Positions 44,351 through 57,109 of a DNA stretch of 64,000 nt are shown here, one piece after another; position 1 is the first letter of the stretch; the number at the start of each line of letters is the position of its first letter. The stretch spans positions 182,458 through 246,457 of the forward strand of contig CACRXP010000545.1 of assembly GCA_902702965.1 (NCBI GenBank), given 5' to 3'. The translations under genes and the position numbers were made by a program. The notes beneath the pieces were generated by a model. The model saw only the letters and a program-made list of their open reading frames with translations, did no database searches and had not been told where the DNA came from. The stretch comes from Spirometra erinaceieuropaei. Lineage: Eukaryota > Platyhelminthes > Cestoda > Diphyllobothriidea > Diphyllobothriidae.

Positions 44351-45399
44351 ATAACATTTTTGATATTTGTTGTCCCCGTGAAACTGTTATGGTCAGGCCT
44401 GAGAGAATCTCCTCACCATACCTCAAACACTTGAGACGTCGCAAAGAAGCCTTCCACAAACTAGGTCAGCGTGACAAGGTGAAGAATATCAATGTTTTAA
44501 TAAAGAGCAAAATTGCCAGACTTAACGGTTTATTCGTTAGTCAACTTTATTCTACTTCATCCACCCCCTCCTCCCCTTTTCCTTCTGCTGAACTGTGGAG
44601 GAATCTTAGGCGTCTCACTGGTCAACGTAATATACTTGAACCCATTGACGTAGATTTAAACTCTTTAAATCGGAATTTTATCTGTTCTTCTAACGACTCC
44701 CCTTCTCGCCCAAACGAAATTTACTTACCACCATGTGACTTTACTCCTGTGACTGTGACAACAGTGGAACAACATCTCAAAAAGATTCGCGGGTCAACGG
44801 CGGCTGGGTCGGACGGTGTCTCTCCTTTTCTCATTAAGTCTTGCTGTTCGCAGATAGCTCCCGTTTTGACCCACCTTATAAATCTATCCTTCATAGAATC
44901 CAAAATTCCTGAAGCCTGGCGTACAGTAAGAATTACTCCAATCCCTAAAAAATCTTTAACTTTTGCTCCTAAATCTTTCCTTCCTATTACCTGCTCTTCT
45001 GCACTCCTGAAACTTACTGAACGAGTTGCATTAGATTCCCTTCAGTACTCCTCCGTCAATTTTTCTGATCCTCCACAATTGGCATACAAGGCAAAGCGTA
45101 GCACCTTGGATGCTGTTGCTTTAGTTGTTCATTCAGCTTTGAGAGACTTAGACAAGAGATGCTGTGCATATGCATGTGCTTTTCTCGACTACTCATCCGC
45201 CTTCAACACTATTCCGCGCCAACTCCTCCTGACCAAAGCAGCTGCGTGCGACACTCCGAGCTGGGTTGTCTCTTGGCTTAGAGATTATTTTTCCTCCCGC
45301 TTCGGTTTTTCCAGTCGGGAAAGAGAAAATCTTCTATTCTTCCAAACAATTGTGGAGTTCTACAAGGTTCCATCTTATCCCCTCGTCTTTTCTCCCTAA
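44344..45399 (+). pseudogene. LINE linker and reverse transcriptase, N-terminal half
   Basis: 351 codons. RT fingers: STAAGSDGVSPFLIKSC, then WRTVRITPIPKKS. Motif A: CAFLDYSSAFNTIPRQLLL, a style typical of L2-like elements. Frame is lost at about 45310, after FSSRFGF. Motif B (GVLQGSILSPLLFSL) is readable in another frame near 45355-45405. Confidence 0.8.
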
Positions 45400-46179
45400 A
45401 TACTGATGATTTTAGATCGCCAAACGACTGCCTGTATGTTAAGCATGACCATGACATGGTCGTAGGCCACCCACTCAAAAAACCTGACTCAATTGCAGTC
45501 TTTAAAGAATGGCTTAGATCACGTCTCCGCATGGTCTTCGAATAATGGTCTCCTACTCAACAATCAGAAATCAGTACAGTATGTGTTTCGATTGCGACCC
45601 TCTCCCATTCCTGAACCTTTGGATATTCTTCCCAATGAGGTTTCTTCTTTCCGGTACCTAGGTGTTAATTTATCCTCAAATCTCTCTTTCTCTCTTCATA
45701 TGGAAACCCTTTTAACAAAAATTCATAAACGTATTTATAACATTCGTCGTCTACGTTCATATCACACACCCCAGTCCTTAATCTGGCGATTCATAGATGG
45801 CTGTATTCTTCCACTCATATTTTATTGTTCATCAGTTATTTTTCCAGATTTACTTAAAAAAGATATAATTATCTTTAAACGTGTCATTCGAATGCTCGCC
45901 TCTGCTGCTGGTGTTTCCGATCATATTTTAGTTGATATCATCGTGCAGCGACACGTCAACTCGGTGGAGAAATTCGCTGACCGCATTCCGAATGACACCG
46001 TCCATCCCTTTCATAATGAGTTAATGGCTGCGAAATCCTTACGCCCCATGCGTCGATGCTTCCGCCACATCCCTAACCGCACTTCAGCCTATCGGAATTC
46101 CATACTGCCATTTCTAGCCCGGTACCTCACCTGCAAAGATGTTGAAAAACTAAAACTAAAACTCGATCTTGCACCTTAA
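45400..46179 (+). pseudogene. LINE reverse transcriptase, C-terminal half
   Basis: Out-of-frame motif C region (45435-45470) reads LYVKHDHDMVVG, where Y-A-D-D would be expected, so the catalytic site is altered. From 45493 the frame is open for 228 codons: WSSNNGLLLNNQKSVQYVF (motif D), SFRYLGVNLSS, RRLRSYHTPQSL and a basic C-terminus ending LKLKLDLAP. Copy 1 carries the same C-terminus at 35173-35492. Confidence 0.78.
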
Positions 46180-46777
46180 AGTCCTTTTTTCTTCATATAT
46201 AATTATGTCCACCTGTCCAATACCTGTTAATCTCTATGGTAATCACTGTGTACAGGAGAACCGTTTTTGCTGAAAGTTTTAAAAGTTATTTTCAAAATAG
46301 AGCATTCCTCTCTCTCTCCCCCACCCATATAATCCCCAATCCCCCCATTCCGGTAAGACAGGGACCCGACCGTCTGCCTCTCCATTCCTGGCTACCAAAT
46401 GCAATCTAACCGGAGGCCCTTTTCATTTTGTGTGCACATCTCAGGGTTTGGTCATCAGAGCGTTTAGCGTACAGAAATTGAATAGAAATGAAAGCGTTTT
46501 GGGGAGGTTTGTCGGTTTCTGCCGAGATGGCTGATCACATGCCTCTTATCAACTCTCATGCAACATTTCGATAGTTGGACTATTGTCTAACTTAGTCTGC
46601 TGATGATCTAGATGCGCATGCTGTTTATCATAAGAGCAGGTCGTTTTGCCTGCAAATGGGCCCTACATGCTCTTGCAGTGACGCGAAAAGGCGTTTTATG
46701 TCTGCCCTCCCTCACTTACCCACTTGCCTCAATGTCGTCGTCATGCGAATGACGTGGAAACGATTGGTGTTAATAAC

Positions 46778-48199
46778 CTAATCATCACGTAGGAGAATTC
46801 TACAATAAGTAAATGACCTCAGGATGCTGGCTTTCAAAGGAAATTTTTCCCGGCTGCATGAAAAAATCTACTGTGATAAAATGACTTATTTAATAGTAGA
46901 TATTTTTCTTATTGATTTTCGATGCCGTTGGAAATTCAAATGGGCAGAATGGTAGTTGGTAGCCCTGCCCACTGATTTTACAATTGCACCTACTGGCCCC
47001 GTCTTTATGAACAGCCCGGTTGTATTTGGTCGCAGGGTTTTGGCTGAAAACTGTGACGCCTTGTAAACACCGCCATGGCCAATTAGCGATTCTTTCCTGC
47101 ACTTCCAGTTTAAGGCACTACGTCACCCCCCCCTCCCCCCGGGCGCTTCGACATTGCTGGGTTTGAACTGGGCACACTTCACCTACGACATCGCGCACTT
47201 TCTACTTCTTGGGTTCAGACTACAACAGCAAGGCGTCTCATACGTCAGTCAGATCCGAAGTGTTTACCTTCCTCGCATTTTTCACCTTGTTTAAATTAGG
47301 TTTTCACTTTATCAGGATCGTCAATTCCAGGCATTCCCTACAAACGCCATTTACGCCTCCACTCATTTGCCCCGACCGTATAGCCCCTATTACCACCGGT
47401 CCCGTAAGTCAGGTTGCTGGGAGTTTTCGGTACCGGGAGGGCTACCAACTTCCATTCAATTGTATTTCATGGAAAACATGCATAAAACTCCCCTTTTTGT
47501 TTATTGAGTGGAAAATTACGTCTTCTTTCAACTTAGTACCCGAATTAAGGGTGTAATTCGGTTTTCGAAAACTGTTCCATTTCCCGAATGATTTTGACCC
47601 CCAACTGCCGTTATGCTTGCATCCAGGATGCCCAATCTACTAGCCGAACATTTTTCGCTTACGGAAATCCATACATTATTCTACGGTATTAAGAGGAGAC
47701 TATACGGAGAGCACTAACGTTAGCAGTGAATAAAAGCCATAGTGTTAACTTTACAAATCACATTGGTAGATGCAGAAACACGAAGTTTTATAGACGGCCA
47801 TTTAATTGTATTAAAAAATCTTACAATTGGAAACTTTTTAAAGCCAAATTATACCCTTCCTTCGAATATAAAATCGGAAGAAGACTTCATTGTCTACCAA
47901 ATGGGCAAAAGAATGAATATTTTATACATGTTATCTATGAAATATAAATGAATATCTAAGGGCATCGTAAGTCAAGGAGAATAATGCGTGCTACGCAAGT
48001 AGTCATTTCTTACGTAGTATGGGTTTGCATGGAACTGAAAAGGAGTTCTTTTGAAAGCCAGAATCCTGAGTTATCTGAATTGTTGTAGAATCACGCTGAA
48101 TGATGATTGGTCTTACAAGCCTACCTAGTTAATCTTTTCAAGACGAAAACGCACTTTGGAATTTTGGTTCAGATTTCGTGAGTTATCCCACCTACTGTA
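46778..48199. mobile_element. Foldback element, copy B, left arm deleted
   Basis: Partner of 9026-10948. The sequence goes directly from the outer flank (GGTGTTAATAACC) to the inner left arm (TAATCATCACGTAGG), removing about 90 bp of the left terminal repeat. The right end ...CTACTGTA is kept. A nested hAT-like remnant is at 46942-47453. Confidence 0.7.
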
Positions 48200-49085
48200 T
48201 ATATAAACCCTGTAAACTTCTCATACTTTTAAGTTATATTTAACTGTATGGGCATGATGATGAATTGCTGGAAACCTGCGTCTGCTATCTTGCTTTTTCA
48301 AAACGTTCTTTGCCAAGTAATTAGGGGCATCGTACTCTTCAGTCTGAAAGAGAAACACCAGTGTTTGAAGACTTGGAAGTGCGCTAACGTATTCAGACCG
48401 CGACCAGTTCAGCCTAGATCACTCTCCTGACCAACATGGTCTGCATTCCTGGGCAAATGGTCTTCAAGTGACCTTCTGGGATGTCGCGCATAGTTCCCGC
48501 GGGCAGACTTGTGCTAGTACTCAAGCACGATTCTGGAGGAGATCACAGGCATCAGTTAGGCTTTAAGAATTTCTTGCCTGTTCAACAGTAAATGTCACTT
48601 CCGACCTCTGAACTCAACGTGACAGCTCCATAGAAAAACTGCAATATGGTGATTATGCAATTAACTGCAGCACATGCGGTTAGATTGGGTGTGGTTGAAA
48701 GGAATTCACGTGAAGAACCCCCCTACCTTCCATACTTTGCACGTAAGTCGATGAATCACACGCACGCCACGAGTTTGACGGTCTTCCACCCCCCCCCCCC
48801 CCTTCTTGGAGGGCCCTCGAGCCTCCTCTATGCGGCCTTTGGTGTAAAACTTCAAAGAATGGTCCGGCAAATTTCAAAAAGAATACGCTGCCATTCTCAA
48901 GTAACGTATTCTTTCTGGATGGACCCAATAGCTGTTGTTTTGCAGACAGGTGCCTGTGTGCGCCTGATTAATCAAATTTAATTTAATGGATTTGCACTGA
49001 CAGCAATGACCTTCAAATCTGAAAGACTTGCATCTATAAATCGCTGCGCAGCATTCTGGCTCTCAGATCTCACGGAGCCAACAGA

Positions 49086-49121
49086 ATGAAACACGCGATT
49101 TTGGTTCTTCTGCTTTTCTAT
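49086..49121 (+). pseudogene. Signal-peptide exon 1, copy B, splice donor lost
   Basis: Same start and TATA box as 11834, reading MKHAILVLLLF. The donor GTAAGT has become ATAAGT (first base at 49120), so normal U2 splicing would fail. Without splicing the frame runs on and stops about 20 codons later. Either copy B is a pseudogene or it uses another donor. Confidence 0.45.
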
Positions 49122-49401
49122 AAGTTGGTGATTATTTGCTCATATGCGCCGGTATTAGTTGGTCTGATTTTAGGTTAAACGGTAAGAGCCCACGTATGAC
49201 TGCAACCGGCTTCTCACACTGTTCTAAACAAATTTTTCGTATTTACTATCTGCCTTAAAATTATGATGCTGAATTATCTTATGTTCGGAAATAGCCAGCA
49301 AGCATTCTGTATAGTTTGTTAGACTCTCTTCGTGCTAGTACTTTTACATCTCTTGGGTGGCGAGGGATTATGAACTACAATATTTAGCAGATTACAGTCT
49401 C

Positions 49402-50264
49402 TAGAGTAGATGTGCTAACTCATGAAATGTCAACCAACATCTCGAAATGCGTTCTCGTTTCGAAAAGATAATTTAAATAGTGTTGTAAAACTAATCATGA
49501 TGCAGCATAAGCCTATAATGATCCAGTTACCGCAGGGTATCGGCTTTTGAAAGAACTTAGTTTCGGCTGTATGCTAAATCTATACTCTGCCAAAAATGAC
49601 TACTTATGTAACATGCAATTTTCTCATTGATTTTCGATGGCCCTGAAAATACAATTATATTTCATGGAAAACATGCATAAAATACTCATTGTTTTACTTA
49701 TTCGGTAGAAAAGTACGTCTTCTTCCATTGCATTCAGGGTTTCAAAACTACAAACTGCTTATTTTCCGTGCACGGAAAACCATGCCTTGCTCTATGGTGT
49801 TAAGAGGAGGCCATAGGAGGTTCATAAAATTAAGCAGTAGATTTGAGCAATATTGTTAACTTTACAAGCCACATTCGCAAATGCAGGTGCATGACGTTTC
49901 ATAAACGGCCATTTAACGTATTAAAAAATCTCACAATTAGAAACTTTTTTTAAAACCAAATTATACTCTTTTTTGAGTATGGATTTAGAAGAAGACGTGA
50001 TTTTCTACGGAACAAGTAAAATGAGCACCGAAAATCCATGAGAAAAATGCATGCTATTTAAGCAGTCATTTCTTGCAAAGTATAAACCTTAAACGCAGCC
50101 TAAAATAAGTTCTTTCGAAAGGCGACACCCTCTCGATAACTGTGACATTATAGATTTATGCTGCATCAGGATTAGTTTTACAACACTACTTAATTTATCT
50201 TTTCGAAATGAGAACGCATTTCCAAATGTTGGTTGACATTTCATGAGTTAGAACATCTACTGGA
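49402..50264. mobile_element. Foldback element, copy B partner of 12333-13327
   Basis: 863 bp, internally shortened. End bases are mutated (TAGAG at the left, TGGAA at the right). Confidence 0.7.
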
Positions 50265-51405
50265 AAATAGACATACCTCCGGAAACAGCGACAACAGGGT
50301 GGGTACTTATGATACGGGCAAGACACTTGAGCGACACAGATGGCTTTCAGTGATTTAAAGCGTCTTCAAAAACCTGTAAGAATGGCAGATGCTGGCATAT
50401 GTCTGTGCCGTTTTGTAGATCAGACATAGTCCGGTATCAAGAAAGTATCTCTAAAATCCGCTTACATGCTTGATGACTTTGAGCTCTACGATTTTTTAAG
50501 CTCACAAGTGATCCTAAGGCCTATACTGCAGTCCTGATAATAAGGAGCTGCTTGAAGCCAAGATGGTACGGTATGCCACCTAAGGGATGAAAGGTGTCGA
50601 AATTTACGAGTGATTGCTAATTAGTTGCAGCCATCACCAATGCATGGATTTAATAACGACAGTTATAAAGGGCATGTTTAATAGAACCGAAAATACAATC
50701 GAAATATTATAGGCAATACTGCTGTGTGGTAATACGAATTTTCTTCGCAAAGCGGAAACTTCCGAGAACGTCATAAATGGTTGTAGTTTAGTAAATTTAA
50801 TTTTGAATGGAACTGTTAAAAGACGGGCAGCACAAAAAGAATAATGTTTGAGCATGGTCTTTCAGTGCACTTCACATAAAAATATCCTTTAGGAATTAGT
50901 GTATTATCAGGTGCGACAGTTTCCCAACGGCCTCCATTCGGAGTATAAATTCCAAATTGATCTCCTGCGAATTCGCTGTATTTTCCACGCTTTTGAATTG
51001 ATTAAGGTACAGCTGAATAAGGCAGACAGGACTCTGCTTGATTTCGCCGACAAGGACGCCATAGGACTAAGAGTTTTATAAGGTCACATATTGCCAGGTC
51101 GGTCGCTGACTAATAGATTAAAGTAGGTTTGACAGATTTAATAGTAAACAAATCTTTAGGTGTATATAAAGAGACAATCAGTTCTGTAAAACTAGCTTCT
51201 TATTTTCGTTTTTCTGGATTACGTCGAATTTCAATTTTGCCTTGGTACATGGTTAAATACTTCATGCTTTACAGTGTTTTTAATCGATCGTCCGTAAAGA
51301 CAGATTCTGTCGTCGATGAAACTTCCAGAGAGACAAATTTAAAATTGACGCAACTGGGTTTAAATTGAAGGAATGACAACTCGCTTTTTTTCCTCCTCCT
51401 TTTAG

Positions 51406-51438
51406 ACCTCATTGAAGCGCGATCAACTCGCCGTTGGT
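51406..51438 (+). CDS. Candidate 33-nt micro-exon 2 (copy B)
   Basis: Same pyrimidine tract (acceptor TAG instead of CAG), length, phase and GTAAGT donor as 14471-14503. The encoded end is STRRW instead of STHHW. Splice signals survive here even though exon 1 has lost its donor. Confidence 0.4.
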
Positions 51439-53589
51439 GTAAGTTTATCCGTGTTATTTTCAACGGGACAAATCAGACAATATCTTGACCTGTATTTATG
51501 TTCGCGACAGACTGAAAACTACATATTTAGACATACAACAGGTTTACGTTGACAACTAATTGAGATGACTAAGGAGGTTTTATTAGCCATATTGTACTTA
51601 CTTAATTCACTTTTATTTAGAAAGTCGCCAGGGAATCTTAGGTGTATTTGCCTTAATTTTTGAGACATAACATTGGCTCTTGACAAAACAAGTAGTGCAA
51701 GTGCAGAAAGCATGTTTGAAGTATAAGCACATTTACCCCTAGCATGTATTTACGTCCGTCAATTTCGTTTTCTCCACAGCCAGTTCGTGACTATAATATT
51801 TAATGCCTCACGGCTGATACGAGTTGGTTTCTGCTCACATTCACTAAGTGCGTGTCTTATGGTAAATGAGTAATACTGTCAAATGAAGTCAAACCTCCCG
51901 GTTAAAATAAGTCGTTCTACATGGGATGATTAGCGTGCACACAAGCAAAGTCATATATTGTGCGTAGCTTCAATTATTAAGGCTCATAGTATTAAATTAT
52001 GCTCTATTGACTGCCGGTTGCGAATAATCACCCACGGTAAGTACCTGCTCATCATCTACCACTGGTTTTTCATGAACAAACCTGAACACATGTTTGACAT
52101 ATTTTCGTACGAAAAGTCGAAATCTATTGTCAGTCAGAGTGTGCCTGTCGTATGAACAATTGACCATGGACCTTAACACACTGCCTTTCGTCAGTCCTCT
52201 CGCTTGAGTAAGACGAATTCACACTTGTAAGTGCTCCATTAAACCTCACCTCACTGGAGGTCATAAGATTAAGACCCGTCATTTAATTAAGAACACAGAA
52301 GTAAGTGTCCCGATAAAAAACATGCCTGCACATTTTCAATGTTCCACGCTGGATACTACACTAACCGGTATATAAAGTAATATGATGCCTTCAAAATGCA
52401 GTGTTCGCTCACAGAAACTGGATGCATAAAAGCAGAATGCTTTATCTTATCACGCACAGACGACCGTTTAACCGTTCCACTGTAATTGCAAATGTTAAAA
52501 TCAGGAGCCGTAGAAAATGGTTGAATAATCAGATGACTGAGAAATACGGCTCAAAGTATGCAAGGCACATCTGTGCAACCTGCAAACTCCAAACCTCAAA
52601 GCAATGATGGCGCAACCAAATTGTGTTGGCATGAAAGTCGACACGCAATAGCGCATTTAGCAGAAAAATATAGTGGTCCAATTGGTGATTAAAATCGGAA
52701 AAAGTTCAGAGAGGGGAACGTAAAAATAGAGTAATGTGGTTTGCAATAGCAGAACAAACGGCAAATGAAAAGTACCAATCGGAGCATACTGGGACACATG
52801 GACAAAATGTCAATTAAGTACAAAAATAAGTTAGTCAGGCCGAAAAGATGGGTTCCATGCGGATATTTATAGTTAATGCCAGGATTGACACAAACGACTT
52901 CAGTAAATCTATTTACTTCAGAATATTACGAAATGAACTTTTTAAAGACCACAAAGGCGGAAAAACGCATAAAAGAAAAGGGGAAGAATGAGTCAAACAG
53001 AATGAAAACAGAAAAAATAAAAGTAAATGAGCCTAACATTTTGCAGGGACTAATGCGCATGGATGCACACATTGCAATAAATAACAAATACAATATGTGA
53101 AGCAGTAAAATATGAAAAAAAGTGCAAAGCTAACGAGCAGTTAGCATATTAAAACCGGGAAGCAGATAAATATAACAAATATTTCCATTTCTATGTTACA
53201 GCTACCTTGCCGCCGCATACCGAAACACCTCCAGCAGGAACAGAACCAATGAAAAGTAAGCAAAGACAACAAAGATAATTATTAAAAATAGGAGGTAAAA
53301 GGAAACAACGGCAAAAACATGACATAACAAGGAATGGAAAAAATGGCATAGGCTAGGGAAAAACTGAAGGAAGAAAGTAGACGGAGGACAAATGAGCAAG
53401 AAGAAGAAACGATGCAAATTGCTGAATCTCTGTGAGAAAATAAGATAAAATGCATAAAAGTATTAAAGACTGTAGACCGAGGAAAGGGCAAAAAGCAAAG
53501 GCAATGCAAATTGCAGAATATTTAAGAGTAGTCAGTAAATGAGAGAACACATCCATATGGGCTTAGTGATCTGGCGGTATAAGTCACAT

Positions 53590-53900
53590 CCAATATAATA
53601 TATATATATATATTATATTAATATATCATTAGTATTATTATTATTATGAGAATGGAGGTGTGGACGGCAATGCCATTAGGGTCTGGGAGATTTGTGTGTA
53701 GCACAGCACGTTGGGAGGCAGACAGCAATCCCCATGATCGTCTCCCTGCATTCTGTTTGCAGAAAGCGTAACCGAGGTTAAAGGCGAATCTTCGTGGACC
53801 CCAAAGCCATCTTCGCCTAGTAAGCGTATTTTCCTACGCCGTTCCTCTCTCGCTATTCGCTATGATCTGCAAACAGGCAGGACTTCGTAGTTGTTTTCAA
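53590..53900. repeat. AT microsatellite and repeat R (copy B)
   Basis: Partner of 16640-16900. The (AT)n tract is longer here (about 53595-53630). Confidence 0.55.
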
Positions 53901-54234
53901 ATGCCCCTTTTGGATTTGTTTTAACGCACTCTTTTTAAGCCTCTTATTACCCTAGGCCGTTGCTATTTATTGCGCTACATGAATTCATTCGATTTTCGCA
54001 ATTTTATTTCCTGTGTTATCTCATGCTGACCTCTACGATGGCGTCCTTACCATTTGACACACTTGCTGCACTACTTGTCTTACTTCCTCTCTTCGTCTTT
54101 TGCATTCTCCGTAGACCATTCTGGCGAAATCCTTTCGACCATCACGACAACTCCACCTCCAGGAAAATTTCCTGGTGAGCACATTCTCGTCATTGCGTCA
54201 TGTCTAACTATACTCAATCCACTCCACCAATCAG

Positions 54235-54570
54235 AAATAACTGAGCCCATCTACTGCATACCGTGCGCCCAGTACACTTGTGTATATATTGGCCATACAG
54301 GCCGACTCGCATTAGCGAGCAGAAGTTATCCCTCCTCAGTCGCGACTCCCCCGCCTTGTCTCTCGTGTTTGCTCACGCCCTTTAGTATGACCAACGTTTC
54401 AATTGCAGCGGTGCTGAAGTGATGGCAATGGGTAACACCAGTTAGGCTCGAGAATTCCTCGAAGCATGACATTCTGGCACAACCAGCAGCAACCGGCACG
54501 TCCTTCTAGACTCTCAATACGAGGGACTACGTATACGATCATTGACTTGTTCCCACACCCTAACAATCGT
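54235..54570 (+). pseudogene. PLE GIY-YIG endonuclease fragment (copy B)
   Basis: Partner of 17300-17640: EPIYCIPCAQYTCVYIGHTG, then the NRHVLLDSQYEGL tail. Interrupted by frame changes. Confidence 0.65.
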
Positions 54571-54595
54571 TAACCAACATCTGACCACGCAAAAT

Positions 54596-57107
54596 TACAG
54601 TAGATGTGCTAACTCATGAAATATCAACTGAAATTCTGGAATGCGGTTTAATTAAGTAGTGTTGTAAAACCACTTAATATGCAACATAATTCTATGATAA
54701 TTAAAGCACCTAAGGTTGCCTGCCTTCGAAAGCACTCCTTTTCTGTTGCATGAAAATTCTATACTGTGTAAGAAAGGACGGCTTGAGTAGCATGCATTTT
54801 CTCATCGAGTTTAGAAGCCCTTAAACATTCTATTATATTTCATAGAACACATGCATGAAAATATTCATACTTTTGCTCATTCAGTTAAATATGACGCCTT
54901 CCTCCAATGTCATTTTTGGAGAATATCTATAATTCGGTTTTCAAAACGTTTCCAATTCGCGGATAATTTTAAACCCGATCTGCAGTTATATTTGCTTCCA
55001 GGGTTTCCAAACTACAAGCCGTATATCTTCCGTGTGCGGAAAACCATGCATGTCTCTACGGTATTAAGAGGAGACTATATGGAGTTCATATAATTTAGCA
55101 GTAGATTTGAGCCAAATTGTTAACTGTACAAGCCACACTGGTAAATGCAAAGGCATGAAGTTTTATGAAAAGGCATATCACAACCGAATTGGACCCGCCC
55201 TTCGAGTATACCATTGGAAGAAGACGTGATTTCTACCGAATGAGTAAAATAATGAATACGTTTTATGTATGTCTTCCAAGACTTACAATTGAATTTTTAA
55301 GGGCATCGAAAATCGATGAGAAAATGCATGCTAAACAAGAAGTCATTTTCTACTGAGTATACTTTTTGCATGCATCCCGGAAGGAGTTCGTTCGAAAGCC
55401 GGCATCCTGAGGTACTTGGACAATTATTAAATCACGCTGCATATTGATTATTTCAAGGCCAGTTCTCCGAGATGCGGGAAACGCTTGAATCATGTAAGCA
55501 ACTGCCCTGTCATTACGGCGGCATCGCTAGGTATGCAGATTCGCCAAACGTAGCGCAGAGAACATGAAGCAGGCAGTTAATATACTTGCCGGAGTACGGA
55601 ATGTTAGCTTGCTTTTTTTCAGCTGGAAGAATGCCCCGGGTATTTTGCCTTTCCTTAGGCGTCGTTTTTATATAGAGTGACACGCACGCGTGTGGATATA
55701 TTTATTTTTTGCTCTATATGTGAACTTTTCTGTCAATCAGTTTGTGTCCTGTGATTGCATTTTTCGTGTGCAATTCATTATTTCCTTCTGCTTATTTTTT
55801 TCAGTTACTTCTTTTAGCATTACCCTTTCCTTTTTTCTTTATTTTTACTACTTTTTGGTCTATTTCTCTATGTATTTGATTCTATATTCTCGCTATTCCA
55901 GTACTTTAATTATCCTCTTTAACCCTCTACATTTAAATTTACCCGTCATTTAAACCTCTTGCTGAATACGGCGAATATTTTTCTTGGAATTTTGTAGCTG
56001 TAGCCTGATAACGCCCAGTCCTAGAGGACAACGATACAGCGAATCATCAATCATCTCATTAGCGGGTGATATGTGCAAATATTTGGTTTGGTATAACAGT
56101 ACTATTCTGTCGATTTAAGCGGTATTCTTCAAGCAAATATACACGAAGTCTTTGTTTTAATATCCCTGCGACGTCCGCCATTATCACTTCCTCTGGAAAC
56201 TCGTTTCGGGCACTGGCGACTCGCTGTGAAAACGCGAACATCCATGTGGGATCTGGTTCCCTGATGTTTTAGAAAGTTCCAGCTCAGGTTTGCTTTTGTA
56301 GTCAAGGTGGAGAAATCAATGAAGCGAATGGCACAGTCTCGATTCCTTACGATCCGTTAGGTCTGCTTGAGATCTCTTTGGATCTGCCTGTACTCAAGAG
56401 GAAATAGCTTATGCTCATCAAGTCTACAGCGGGAAGATAAAGTCCTGAGGCCTTTCACAATTTTGGTCGCTCTCCTCTGAACTCGTTCCGGCAACTAATA
56501 GTCTTTTTCAGCCAGAGTCGCCATGCTTGGATTCCATATTCCAATTTTTGAATGAACAAATGCTCCATACACTTTTCCAAATAGCTCTTTGAGCATTAAA
56601 GTCATTTAAATAGCGAAGAGGACAGCATTTGCCCTGTCAGTCCGCCTTCTTTTGCGGTTCTTTGTGGCCCTGTTGCTTTTTACCTTCCCCGCGTTAGCTT
56701 TTTCCTTTGTAGTTTTTTCGGCTTTTTTGTCGTGTTTTTCATGCCTTTTCTCCTCCTTTCCTATTTTTCAGACGAGCGTGCTTATTGGGTGCGTATCCTT
56801 GTTGACCTTACTTAATTCTGGCCTTTTGTTGTTTTTCCCCGAATTTTATTCTGACTATCATGTTTTAGTTGGAGGAAGTGTGGTATTATCTCAAGAGGAT
56901 CTCCTCGGTATGTTACTGCGCTTCCTTAACGATATTCTTTTCCTCATCACCGCTTACTTCAGCGACCATCCTGGTAGCCGACTTCGAAAGCCAACGTCCT
57001 GAGTTAACTAAAGTACTATAGAATTATGCTGCACAATGATCGGTTTTACAACGAAAACGCATTTAGGAATTTTGGTTGATATTTCATGATTAAGTCCATC
57101 TAATGTA
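54596..57107. mobile_element. Foldback element with nested insertions (copy B)
   Basis: Left end TACAGTAGATGTGC at 54596. Part of the right arm is at 55290-55450, then repeat R (55450-55960), a CR1 fragment (55970-56540) and the outermost right arm to 57107. Copy A lost the block between the left arm and the CR1 fragment. Confidence 0.65.
55970..56540 (-). pseudogene. CR1-like RT C-terminal fragment (copy B)
   Basis: Partner of 17745-18320, with the same [15 protein letters not shown] minus-strand translation. Stops are present. Confidence 0.65.
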
Positions 57108-57109
57108 TT

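Larger units (their letters stand above)
43153..46318 (+). mobile_element. L2/CR1-like LINE, copy 2, with target-site duplication
   Basis: Bounded by CCCCACC at 43146-43152 and 46319-46325; copy A has one CCCCACC at 8557-8563, that is, the empty site. Coding blocks follow as separate entries. The tail is (CT)n. The 5' end starts at the same point (GCATACC(C)CAGTCTT) as the similarity in copy 1, so it is either full length or truncated at a shared point. Confidence 0.88.
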
